From NCBI RefSeq assembly GCF_017814975.1, contig NZ_JAGIQA010000025.1:62001-126000 (forward strand): 64,000 bases of DNA. The letters are read 5' to 3'. The translations under genes and the position numbers were made by a program. Positions 15,987 to 24,334 of this stretch are shown piece after piece. The stretch is from Cupriavidus consociatus (GTDB lineage Bacteria > Pseudomonadota > Gammaproteobacteria > Burkholderiales > Burkholderiaceae). The notes under the pieces were generated by a model. It searched no databases. It was not told where the DNA came from and saw only the letters and a program-made list of their open reading frames with translations. How positions within the stretch are numbered: the first letter of the stretch is position 1; every line of letters begins with the position of its first letter.

Positions 15987-16778
15987 ATGTCTGAACCCAT
16001 CCTTGTCGAGCGCAGGGGCAACGCGCTCTGGCTCACCCTGAACCGGCCCGACGCCCACAACGCGCTCAATCGCGCCATGACTGCGGGACTGGGCGACGCG
16101 TTCCGTATCGCAACTGACGATGATGCGATTCGCGCGGTGGTACTCACCGCGGCGGGGGATCGTACCTTCTGCGCAGGGGCCGACCTGAAGGGCGACGCCG
16201 CGAGCACGTTCGCCACGGGGCGCGCGGAGAATCCGCTGGTACAGGTGTACCGGACCATGCGCGCCTGCCACAAGCCGATCATCGGGCGCATCAACGGCAG
16301 CGCCCTTGGCGGCGGGCTGGGCCTCGTCTCGGCCTGCGACCTTGCGCTTGCCGCCGAACATGCGCGCTTTGGCACGCCCGAAGTGAAGGTCGGTGTGTTC
16401 CCCATGATGATTACTACCTACCTGATCCGCCAGTTGCCGCGGCGCCGCTATTGGGAGATGGCCTTCTTGGGTGAGCCCCTGAGCGCGGCAGAGGCCGAGC
16501 GTTACCACCTGATCAATCGCGCCGTGCCGGCCGAGGAACTGGACCGCCAAGTCGCAGACGTCATCGCCCGGCTCGAAGCCAACTCGCCCAATGCGCTGCG
16601 ACTGGGCAAGCAAGCGCTCGATTTGATGCAGGACATGTCCGTGGACCAGACCCTTGCCTATGCCGAACTGATGATCGAGCGGCTGGCCGGCAGCGACGAA
16701 GCCCGCGAGGGCATGGCCGCTTTCGCCGAAAAGCGCAAGCCGCGCTGGCCGAGCATCGAAGGGGCGCGCCATGACTGA
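15987..16778 (+). CDS. Enoyl-CoA hydratase of the methylglutaconyl/isohexenylglutaconyl type
   Basis: This is a 263-residue crotonase. FCAGADLKGD and GSALGGGLGLVSACD form the oxyanion hole. The pattern GTPEVKVGVFP keeps one catalytic Glu, while the first Glu position is Gly, as in LiuC and AtuE, which hydrate 3-methylglutaconyl-CoA-like substrates. That fits the carboxylase downstream, which would supply a glutaconyl-type CoA ester. It overlaps the AtuA start by eight bases, so translation is probably coupled. Confidence 0.85.
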   Translation: MSEPILVERRGNALWLTLNRPDAHNALNRAMTAGLGDAFRIATDDDAIRAVVLTAAGDRTFCAGADLKGDAASTFATGRAENPLVQVYRTMRACHKPIIGRINGSALGGGLGLVSACDLALAAEHARFGTPEVKVGVFPMMITTYLIRQLPRRRYWEMAFLGEPLSAAEAERYHLINRAVPAEELDRQVADVIARLEANSPNALRLGKQALDLMQDMSVDQTLAYAELMIERLAGSDEAREGMAAFAEKRKPRWPSIEGARHD

Positions 16779-18633
16779 GCGCAGGATTGCTATCGGCTGC
16801 TCGTCCGGCTTCTGGGGAGACAGCGCAGAAGCCGCCGCCCAGCTCGTCCATAGCGGCAGGATCGACTATCTGGTGTCTGACTATCTTGCAGAGATCACGA
16901 TGTCGCTGCTTGCTCGGGCGAGGGCAAAAAACCCCGACCTGGGTTACCCCCCCGACTTCGTCGAGACCCTGGCTCCGCTCATGCCCGCGATTGCCGAACG
17001 CGGCATACGCGTGGTGTCGAATGCCGGGGGTATCAACCCGCGGGCATGCCGGCAGGCGCTGGCCATGGCAGCCGAAGCCGCTGGCGTGACGTTGCGCATC
17101 GCCGTCATCGAAGGCGACGACCTGATGTCGCGGGTTGAGGAGATCGCTGCGCTCGCTCCAACGGAGATGTTCACGGGAGCACCGTTTCCCCGTCGACTGC
17201 AGAGCTGCAACGCCTATCTCGGCGCGCGTGCCATTGCCACGGCGCTGGATCTCGGCGCCGACATCGTGCTGACCGGCCGCTGCGTGGACTCGGCGGTCAC
17301 GCTCGGCATCCTCATGCATGAGTTTGGCTGGCGCGACACCGACTATGACCTGCTGGCGGCGGGCAGCCTCGCCGGCCATGTGATCGAGTGCGGCCCGCAA
17401 TGCACGGGCGGATTGTTCACCGACTGGGCCGCGGTTCCGGGCTGGGAGGACATGGGCTATCCCATCGTCGAGTGCGCGGCCGACGGCAGCTTTACGGTGA
17501 CCAAGCCCGACGGCACTGGCGGCATGGTGACCACCGCCACCGTAGCCGAACAGATCGTGTATGAGATCGGTGATCCTGCCGCCTATATCCTGCCGGATGT
17601 AGTGTGCGACTTCACCGAGGTCACGCTGACGCAGCAAGGCCCGGAGCGCGTGCTTGTGCGCGGCGCGCTCGGCCGCGCACCGACGCCCACCTACAAGGTG
17701 AGCGCCACCTATGCCGACGGCTGGCGCGTGATCGCCACGATGATGGTGGCCGGGCGAGATGCCGCCGCCAAGGCCCGCCGCATGGGGCTGGCGATCATCG
17801 AACGTACGCGCCGGCTGAACCTGTCGGCGGGGCGTGGCGACTATCGGGAAACCTCGGTTGAGGTGATTGGCGCCGAAGACACCTACGGCGCTACAGGTTG
17901 TCATGCCGACGACGCGCGCGAGGTGGTACTCAAGATCGGTCTACGCCATGACGACAAGAGCGCGCTCGATCTGTTCGGCCGGGAGATGACCCAGGCCGGG
18001 GTCGCCATGGCGCAAGGCACCACCGGCCTGTTCGGCGGCCGGCCGTCGCCCTCGCCAGTGGTCCGGCTGTTCTCGTTCCTGCTCGACAAGTGCCGCGTGC
18101 CCGTCCAGGTGGAGCTGGGTGGTGCCGAGATTCCGGTGGCGGTGCAACCCGGCACGCCCCTCCAGCCGCAGGCGCCGGCGGAGCCGGCCGCTTCAGTCGT
18201 AGAACCCGATGTTTCGCACTGCGCTGAAGTCCCCCTGATCGCCCTGGCCTGGGGCCGCAGCGGCGACAAGGGTAACGACGCCAACATCGGCATCATCGCG
18301 CGACGCGCGGAGTTCCTGCCGGTTCTGCGTCGGGAACTGACGACCGAACGGGTCGGCGCTTTCTTCGGGCATTACCTCACCGGGACCGTGCACCGCTGGG
18401 AACTGCCCGGCTTCCACGCACTGAATTTCCTGCTGCGCGGTGTCCTCGGCGGGGGCGGCATTGCGTCGTTGCGCTATGACCCGCAGGGCAAGAGCTACGC
18501 GCAGATGCTGATGGACCTGCCGATTCGTGTGCCTGATTCGTGGCTGGCACAGGACGGCCCCCTGGAGCGGTACGCGGCAAGCATTCAGCCATCGAACATC
18601 AAGCACGAGCAATCCGGAGACTCACTGCCATGA
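16771..18633 (+). CDS. atuA: Acyclic terpene utilisation AtuA family protein
   Basis: This is a 620-residue protein of the AtuA (DUF1446) family. The N-terminal 450 residues hold the family domain, opening IGCSSGFWGDS with NAGGINPRACR and a cluster around GRCVDSAVTLG. A distinct domain of about 100 residues at the C-terminus begins ALAWGRSGDKGNDANIG. The biochemical function is unsettled; family members occur with acyl-CoA carboxylases in terpene and branched-acid breakdown. The stop overlaps the biotin carboxylase start (ATGA). The family call is firm; the symbol reflects family and context. Confidence 0.88.
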   Translation: MTERRIAIGCSSGFWGDSAEAAAQLVHSGRIDYLVSDYLAEITMSLLARARAKNPDLGYPPDFVETLAPLMPAIAERGIRVVSNAGGINPRACRQALAMAAEAAGVTLRIAVIEGDDLMSRVEEIAALAPTEMFTGAPFPRRLQSCNAYLGARAIATALDLGADIVLTGRCVDSAVTLGILMHEFGWRDTDYDLLAAGSLAGHVIECGPQCTGGLFTDWAAVPGWEDMGYPIVECAADGSFTVTKPDGTGGMVTTATVAEQIVYEIGDPAAYILPDVVCDFTEVTLTQQGPERVLVRGALGRAPTPTYKVSATYADGWRVIATMMVAGRDAAAKARRMGLAIIERTRRLNLSAGRGDYRETSVEVIGAEDTYGATGCHADDAREVVLKIGLRHDDKSALDLFGREMTQAGVAMAQGTTGLFGGRPSPSPVVRLFSFLLDKCRVPVQVELGGAEIPVAVQPGTPLQPQAPAEPAASVVEPDVSHCAEVPLIALAWGRSGDKGNDANIGIIARRAEFLPVLRRELTTERVGAFFGHYLTGTVHRWELPGFHALNFLLRGVLGGGGIASLRYDPQGKSYAQMLMDLPIRVPDSWLAQDGPLERYAASIQPSNIKHEQSGDSLP

Positions 18634-20120
18634 CTCCCATCCATACGGTGTTGATTGCGAACCGCGGTGAAATCGCGGCGCGCATCGTCCGCACCTGCCG
18701 GCGCCTGGGCAAGCGCGCTGTCGTCGTCTATCACGAAGCGGACCAGGACTCGCTGGCGGTACGTCTGGCCGATGAGGCCTACCGGATCGACGGGGCCACG
18801 CCAGTGGCTACCTACCTGTCGATCGACAACATACTTGCGGCCTGCCGGGCGACAGGTGCGGATGCGGTGCATCCGGGCTTTGGATTCCTTTCGGAGAACG
18901 CCGAGTTCGCCCGCGCCCTCGATGAGGCGGGCATCCGCTTCATCGGCCCTGGCGCTGACGCGATCGATGCGATGGGCGACAAGATCCGTTCGAAACGGAT
19001 CGCGCAGGAAGCGGGCGTCAACACGATTCCCGGCTACGATGGCGAAATCCGCAATGCCGACCACGCGCTCGACGTGGCGTGCTCGATCGGCTTCCCGGTC
19101 ATCCTGAAAGCCAGTGCGGGTGGTGGCGGCAAGGGTATGCGGGTGATCCACGATGCCAATCCGGACGCCTGTCGCGCGGCATTCGAGCGCACCACCAGCG
19201 AGGCACAGGCCGCATTTGGCGATGCGCGGGTATTCCTCGAGAAGTACATCGAACGCCCGCGTCATATCGAGATCCAGGTATTGGGCGATCAGCACGGCAA
19301 CGTGGTGCATCTGGGTGAGCGCGAATGCTCGATCCAGCGCCGCCACCAGAAGGTGATCGAGGAAGCGCCATCGTCGTTCGTTAATGCGTCGCTACGCGAG
19401 GCAATGGGCGCCCAGGCGGTGGCCCTGGCGAGGGAGGTGGGCTATGCCTCGGCAGGCACCGTGGAATTCGTGGTTGATCCTTCCGGGGCGTTCTACTTTC
19501 TCGAAATGAACACGCGCATTCAGGTGGAGCATCCCGTCACGGAAATGATTACCGGCCTGGATATCGTCGCCGAGCAGATCCGCATTGCAGAGGGCGAGTC
19601 GCTGGGCTTCAACCAGGACGCGATTCAACTCAAGGGCCATGCGATCGAGTGCCGCCTGTGCGCCGAGGATGCCGAGCGCGATTTCATGCCGGCGACCGGA
19701 AAGCTGCGGGTGTTTCACCCGCCGGAGGTGGACGGCTTCCGCCTGGATGCGGGCGTGCAAGAGGGCGACAACGTGACCTCGGCGTTCGACCCGATGCTGG
19801 CCAAGCTGATCGTGCGCGGCGCGACGCGTGCCGAAGCCATCGAACGCATGCGTGCCGTGCTCGCGCGCACGGTAGTGCTTGGCGTGACCACCAACGCCGC
19901 TTACCTCGAACGTGTCCTGGCACATGCCGAGTTCGCCGCCGGCAACACTTACACCAGCTTTCTGGAAGAACACAAGGCTGCGCTGCAGATACCGGCGCCG
20001 ACGCCGGAACAGGCTGCAGTGGTGCTGGCAGCGGCATTGCTGAGCAACCGCACGCTAGCCGATGCGCGCTTTGCACCACCAGCGATCCATGGCGCGATGC
20101 AAGACTGGAGAAACGAATGA
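18630..20120 (+). CDS. Biotin carboxylase subunit of an acyl-CoA carboxylase
   Basis: This 496-residue ATP-grasp enzyme carboxylates biotin with ATP and bicarbonate. The N-terminal LIANRGEIAARIVRTCR, the ATP loop KASAGGGGKGMR and the catalytic block EMNTRIQVEHPVTE are intact. The protein stops where the biotin carboxylase domain ends; the biotin domain is in the next gene. Its stop overlaps the next start by four bases. Added together the two proteins have 661 residues, about the size of a fused alpha subunit such as AtuF or LiuD. The substrate is set by the carboxyltransferase gene. Confidence 0.93.
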   Translation: MTPIHTVLIANRGEIAARIVRTCRRLGKRAVVVYHEADQDSLAVRLADEAYRIDGATPVATYLSIDNILAACRATGADAVHPGFGFLSENAEFARALDEAGIRFIGPGADAIDAMGDKIRSKRIAQEAGVNTIPGYDGEIRNADHALDVACSIGFPVILKASAGGGGKGMRVIHDANPDACRAAFERTTSEAQAAFGDARVFLEKYIERPRHIEIQVLGDQHGNVVHLGERECSIQRRHQKVIEEAPSSFVNASLREAMGAQAVALAREVGYASAGTVEFVVDPSGAFYFLEMNTRIQVEHPVTEMITGLDIVAEQIRIAEGESLGFNQDAIQLKGHAIECRLCAEDAERDFMPATGKLRVFHPPEVDGFRLDAGVQEGDNVTSAFDPMLAKLIVRGATRAEAIERMRAVLARTVVLGVTTNAAYLERVLAHAEFAAGNTYTSFLEEHKAALQIPAPTPEQAAVVLAAALLSNRTLADARFAPPAIHGAMQDWRNE

Positions 20121-20614
20121 AGCTGACAGCGGAACTGGGCACCGGCGGGCGCCATCAGGTAGCGCTTGTGCGCCATGCACGTGGCGGGCGGGTCGATATC
20201 GACGGCGTGGCGTCCGATGTGGTGAAGGAAGACAAGCCGGACGGCAGTCTTGCACTCACGCTGTGCAGCTGCACCCACGTCGTCTGGGTCGCCCAGCACG
20301 GTGAGACCGCTTATGTCCACGCCTTCGGGCGCGCGTGGACGGTCACGCTTCGCGATCCGGTGCGCGGCGGCGACGCCGACGCGGAAGAGGGCGACGTCTG
20401 CCTGGCGCCGATGCCGGGCACCGTGGTCGAACTGGCGGTCGCTGCCGGCGATCGCGTGAGTGCGGGCCAAACCATGATTGTCATCGAGAGTATGAAAATG
20501 CAACTCAACCTCGAAGCGGCCCGCGACGGCGTGGTCGCGGAGCTGCCCTTTGCGAAAGGGGACGTGTTCGACCGCGACGCACTGCTGGTGCGGCTTGAAG
20601 CAAGGGAGGAATGA
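20117..20614 (+). CDS. Biotin carboxyl carrier subunit with coupling domain
   Basis: This is a 165-residue protein. Residues 1 to about 85 look like the small beta domain that joins biotin carboxylase to carboxyltransferase in fused alpha subunits, and residues 92-163 are a biotinyl domain. The biotin site is Lys127 in ESMKMQL, preceded by APMPGTV. It overlaps the biotin carboxylase stop and the carboxyltransferase frame, so the three subunits are made in a coupled way. It is best read as the C-terminal part of an alpha subunit that has become a separate gene. Confidence 0.9.
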   Translation: MKLTAELGTGGRHQVALVRHARGGRVDIDGVASDVVKEDKPDGSLALTLCSCTHVVWVAQHGETAYVHAFGRAWTVTLRDPVRGGDADAEEGDVCLAPMPGTVVELAVAAGDRVSAGQTMIVIESMKMQLNLEAARDGVVAELPFAKGDVFDRDALLVRLEAREE

Positions 20615-20616
20615 GC

Positions 20617-22218
20617 ATGCGCCGCATCGAGTCCCGCATCAACACCCGCTCCGAGAGCTACAAGGCCAACCGCACGCATAACCTGCGCGTGCGCGAGGAA
20701 TTCCTGGCGATGATGCACGACGTGCGCCATGTGCGCCCGGAGCGCGACGTCAAGCGCTTGCGCGACCAGGGCAAGCTGCTGGTGCGCGAGCGCCTGGACC
20801 TGTTGCTCGATCCGGGAACGCCATTCCTCGAGCTGTCGCCACTGGCAGCCAATCATGCCAAGTATGACGCGCACATCAAGGGCGCGGGTATCGTCTCCGG
20901 AATCGGCGTGGTCAATGGCCGCGAGGTCATGGTGCTCGCCAATGACAGCGCCATCAAGGGTGGCGCTGTCTATCCCCTGGGAGCCAGGAAATCGATTCGC
21001 GCCCTCAGGATCGCGCTGGAAAACCGCCTGCCCATCGTCCACCTGGTCGACAGCGCAGGCGCTTACCTGCCCATGCAGATGGATATTTTCCATGAGGGCG
21101 GTCACATGTTCTACAGCCAATGCCGTCTGTCGGCCGCCGGCGTCGAGCAGGTCGCGGTCGCCATGGGCCATTGCACGGCGGGCGGTGCTTATGTGCCGAC
21201 GCTCTCCGACTACTCGATCATGGTCCGTGGCTCCAGCGGCGTCTTCCTGGGCGGGCCGCCGCTGGTCAAGGCTGCGACAGGGGAGGACATCAGCGCAGCC
21301 GAACTGGGCGGCGCCGATGTTCACACGCGGATTTCCGGCACCGCCGACTACGCAGTGGACTCGGAGAGCCAGGGCATCGCGCTCGCGCGCGAGATCGTCG
21401 GCACGTTGCGCCGCCGTCCCAAGCAGGCGTTGGACACGCGCGAGCCGGAGGCGCCCTACTATGATCCGGAAGAGCTCTACGGAATCATCCCCGACGACAT
21501 CAAGAAGCAATTCGACATGCGGGAGGTCATTGCGCGTCTTGTCGATGGCAGCCTGTTCCACGAGTACAAGCCCGACTATGGCACCACGCTGGTGTGCGGC
21601 TACGCCTACCTGTGGGGCTACAAGATTGGCATCCTGGCCAATAACGGCGTGCTCTTCAGCGAGGCGGCGGAGAAGGCCACGAATTTCATGGAACTGTGCG
21701 ATCGCGACGGCGTGCCGTTGCTGTTCCTGCACAACATCACCGGCTTCATGATCGGGCGCGACTACGAGCATCGCGGCATTACCAAGGATGGCGCCAAGAT
21801 GATCATGGTGCAGAGCAACGTGCGCGTGCCCAAGTTCAGCGTGCTCTGCCATGCCTCGTTCGGTGCCGGCAACTACGGCATGGCCGGTCGCGGCTACGAG
21901 CCGCGCTTCCTGTTCGCGTGGCCGCATTCGCAGTGCGCCACCATGGGTGCCGAGCAGGCAGCCCGTACGTTATCGCAGATAAAGATCGCGGCCCTGGCGC
22001 GCGAGGGGAAGCAGCCGGACCCGGCAGAAATCCAGGCCATTCACGACCAGATCCAGCACGACTACAACCGCAGCAACAGTGTGTACTACCAGACCTCGGA
22101 GCTTCGCGATGACGGCGTGCTCGATATGGTCGATACGCGCAATGCGCTGGGGGTGGCGCTTTCCGCTGCGCTCAACGCGTCATTCGCCGAACGGCAGCAG
22201 GGCATTCTGCGCATCTGA
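20617..22218 (+). CDS. Acyl-CoA carboxylase carboxyltransferase (beta) subunit
   Basis: This 533-residue protein has two crotonase-like halves that move CO2 from biotin to an acyl-CoA. Recognisable blocks are LVDSAGAYLPMQ, HCTAGGAYVPTLSDY, LFLHNITGFMIG and GAGNYGMAGRGYEPRF. This is the MccB/LiuB/AtuC type, acting on 3-methylcrotonyl- or geranyl-CoA-like substrates. AGGGAGGA ends at 20610, so the ATG at 20617 (six-base spacing) is a better start than the one at 20611. Given AtuA and the AtuE-like hydratase, a longer isoprenoid acyl-CoA is plausible, but sequence reading alone does not separate the two. Confidence 0.92.
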   Translation: MRRIESRINTRSESYKANRTHNLRVREEFLAMMHDVRHVRPERDVKRLRDQGKLLVRERLDLLLDPGTPFLELSPLAANHAKYDAHIKGAGIVSGIGVVNGREVMVLANDSAIKGGAVYPLGARKSIRALRIALENRLPIVHLVDSAGAYLPMQMDIFHEGGHMFYSQCRLSAAGVEQVAVAMGHCTAGGAYVPTLSDYSIMVRGSSGVFLGGPPLVKAATGEDISAAELGGADVHTRISGTADYAVDSESQGIALAREIVGTLRRRPKQALDTREPEAPYYDPEELYGIIPDDIKKQFDMREVIARLVDGSLFHEYKPDYGTTLVCGYAYLWGYKIGILANNGVLFSEAAEKATNFMELCDRDGVPLLFLHNITGFMIGRDYEHRGITKDGAKMIMVQSNVRVPKFSVLCHASFGAGNYGMAGRGYEPRFLFAWPHSQCATMGAEQAARTLSQIKIAALAREGKQPDPAEIQAIHDQIQHDYNRSNSVYYQTSELRDDGVLDMVDTRNALGVALSAALNASFAERQQGILRI

Positions 22219-22249
22219 GCGAACGTAGAAAAGATTATCAGGAGACGCT

Positions 22250-23437
22250 GTGACGACATCCTCTTCCCAGTTCGACCTCTCGCCGGAGCAACGCGAGGTC
22301 TACGATCAGGCCTTCCGCTTCGCCAGGGCTGAGCTGGCGCCGCTCTTGTCCCGCATGGACAATGATGACTGGTATCCCGAGCATCTGATGCCCGCGCTTG
22401 GTGCCGCTGGCTATCTTGGCATTACCGCACCGCCTGAGTTTGGCGGGTCCGGCATGGACCTGTTCGCCGCCGGCATGGTAGCGGAAGCCTTCGGCTACTG
22501 GAACGCCAATGCCGCCTTCATCTGGGGCCCGCACGAGAACCTGTGCCTGAACAACATCCTGCGCAATGGCACCGACGCGCAGAAACAGCGCTACCTGCCA
22601 GGTCTGTGCTCCGGCGAGTGGGTGGGTGCGCTGGCGCTGACAGAGCCGGACGCTGGTTCGGACGCGCTGGGCAGCATGCGCACGACGGCAAGGCGTGATG
22701 GCGACGACTATGTGCTCAACGGCCGCAAGATGTTCATCTCCAACGGTCCGGTGGCCGACGTCATCCTGGTCTATGCCAAGACCGATCCGGCGCTGGGCGC
22801 CAAGGGGATCTCGGCCTTCATCGTGGAAAAGGGATTTCCCGGCTTCAGCGTGGCGCAGAAGCTGGTCAAGATGGGCTGGCGCGGCGCTCCCACGGGCGAG
22901 CTGGTGTTCGACGAGTGCCGCGTGCCGGCGCGCAACCTGATTGGCGGCGAGAACCGCGGTGTAGCCGTCGTGATGAGCGGGCTCGACATCGAGCGAGCCT
23001 TCCTGGCCTTGCCGTGTATTGGCTCGGCCCAGCGCTGCCTGGACTTGTCGCTCGAGTATGCCAATACCCGCCAGCAGTTCGGCAAGCCAATCGGCTCGTT
23101 CCAGATGGTGCAAGCGATGCTGGCGGACATGTATGTCGAACTTGAGGCCGCGCGTGCGCTGGCCTACCGTGCGCTGACGGCCTGCAACGACCTGGAGCGA
23201 GGCGGTGGTGGCCGCGGCGATCTCCATAAGCTATGCGCGGCCTCCATCCTGCGGGTTGGCGAGATGCTGCTCTCGGTTACCGACAAGGCCGTGCAGATCC
23301 ATGGCGGCTCCGGCTTTATCTGGGAGACGGAGGTCAACCGCCATTACCGCAATGCCAAGCTCGCCACGATCGGCGGCGGCACCAGCGAGGTGCGGCGCAT
23401 GATCATTGCCGAGGAACTGCTGCGCGCGGTGCGCTGA
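22250..23437 (+). CDS. Acyl-CoA dehydrogenase (AtuD/isovaleryl type)
   Basis: This is a 395-residue flavin enzyme forming the 2,3 double bond of an acyl-CoA. It has the FAD/substrate motif ALTEPDAGSDALG and the C-terminal block QIHGGSGFIWE, then GGGTSEVRRMIIAEELL. The GTG start has GGAGA a few bases upstream. In an atu-type route it would oxidise a citronellyl-CoA-like ester to give the carboxylase substrate. The 31-base gap keeps it in the operon. Confidence 0.92.
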   Translation: MTTSSSQFDLSPEQREVYDQAFRFARAELAPLLSRMDNDDWYPEHLMPALGAAGYLGITAPPEFGGSGMDLFAAGMVAEAFGYWNANAAFIWGPHENLCLNNILRNGTDAQKQRYLPGLCSGEWVGALALTEPDAGSDALGSMRTTARRDGDDYVLNGRKMFISNGPVADVILVYAKTDPALGAKGISAFIVEKGFPGFSVAQKLVKMGWRGAPTGELVFDECRVPARNLIGGENRGVAVVMSGLDIERAFLALPCIGSAQRCLDLSLEYANTRQQFGKPIGSFQMVQAMLADMYVELEAARALAYRALTACNDLERGGGGRGDLHKLCAASILRVGEMLLSVTDKAVQIHGGSGFIWETEVNRHYRNAKLATIGGGTSEVRRMIIAEELLRAVR

Positions 23438-23473
23438 CGGCGGGCGAAAGCCACTACAACAGGAGCCCTTTCC

Positions 23474-24295
23474 ATGAGCGTATCTTTCGACTTCACTGGT
23501 CGGCACGTCTTTGTTTTCGGCGGCACCACCGGTATCAATCTGGGCATCGCCCACGCCTTTGCGCAACACGGTGCCAACGTGACCGTGGCCAGCCGCAAGC
23601 AAGAGAACGTGGACGCCGCAGTGGCGGCGCTCAGCAAGCATGGCGCGCAAGTGCTGGGGGTGACGGCCGACGTGCGCGACTTCGATGCCGTGGGACGCGC
23701 CTTCGCGACGGCCAGCGAGCGCTTCGGCAAGATCGACGCGCTGGTTTCCGGCGCCGCTGGAAATTTTCTTGCCGAGGTCAATCAGCTTTCTTCCAATGGC
23801 TTCAAGGTGGTGGTCGATATCGATCTCAACGGCACATTTCACGTGATGCGCCAGGCGTTTGCTCACCTCGCCAGCCCGGGCGCTTCGGTCATCAACATCA
23901 CGGCACCGCAGTCGGTCGTTCCGATTCGCTATCAGGCACATGTCTGTGCCGCCAAGGCAGGGGTCGACCAACTCACGCGAGTGCTTGCGATCGAATGGGG
24001 TAGCACCGGCATCCGTGTCAATGCCATCTCCCCGGGACCGATTGCCGATACCGAGGGGATGCGCCGCCTTGCGCCTCAGGACGATGGGAGCGGTTCCCCG
24101 GTAGAGCGCCTGGTCCCGCTCGGCCGGCTTGGCACCGCCGGAGATATCGCCAACCTGGCCATGTTCCTGGCTTCACCTGCCGCGTCTTATGTCTCGGGGG
24201 CCATCATTCCATGCGACGGCGGCGGCGCCATCGAAAGCGTCAAGCCGATGATCGAGGCGGCGGCAAAGGAACAGATGGCGTACCCGGCAGGCTGA
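23474..24295 (+). CDS. SDR oxidoreductase of the 2,4-dienoyl-CoA reductase type
   Basis: This is a 273-residue short-chain dehydrogenase. The nucleotide motif is GGTTGINLGIA. The segment AAGNFL...NGFKVVVDIDLNGTFHVM and the helix HVCAAKAGVDQLTR match peroxisomal-type 2,4-dienoyl-CoA reductases, where the usual active-site Tyr is absent and Asp plus Lys act instead. It would remove a conjugated double bond left by unsaturated terpenoid or fatty acyl chains. In the atu cluster two SDR genes (atuB, atuG) occupy comparable places. The ATG at 23474 lies 36 bases after the dehydrogenase. Confidence 0.85.
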   Translation: MSVSFDFTGRHVFVFGGTTGINLGIAHAFAQHGANVTVASRKQENVDAAVAALSKHGAQVLGVTADVRDFDAVGRAFATASERFGKIDALVSGAAGNFLAEVNQLSSNGFKVVVDIDLNGTFHVMRQAFAHLASPGASVINITAPQSVVPIRYQAHVCAAKAGVDQLTRVLAIEWGSTGIRVNAISPGPIADTEGMRRLAPQDDGSGSPVERLVPLGRLGTAGDIANLAMFLASPAASYVSGAIIPCDGGGAIESVKPMIEAAAKEQMAYPAG

Positions 24296-24334
24296 GCTTG
24301 CGAGGTATGAGCGACGCGAAAATAAGAGGAGACA

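Noticed and set aside
20311..21927. Long open frame on the minus strand opposite the carboxyltransferase
   Set aside because: Shadow of a well-supported gene with no recognisable domains; the same holds for 16561-17904 and 15738-16772.
15195..23437. Leucine/isovalerate (liu) operon
   Set aside because: Several enzymes are shared, but AtuA and the dienoyl-CoA-reductase-like SDR favour an atu-type route, and no HMG-CoA lyase is present.
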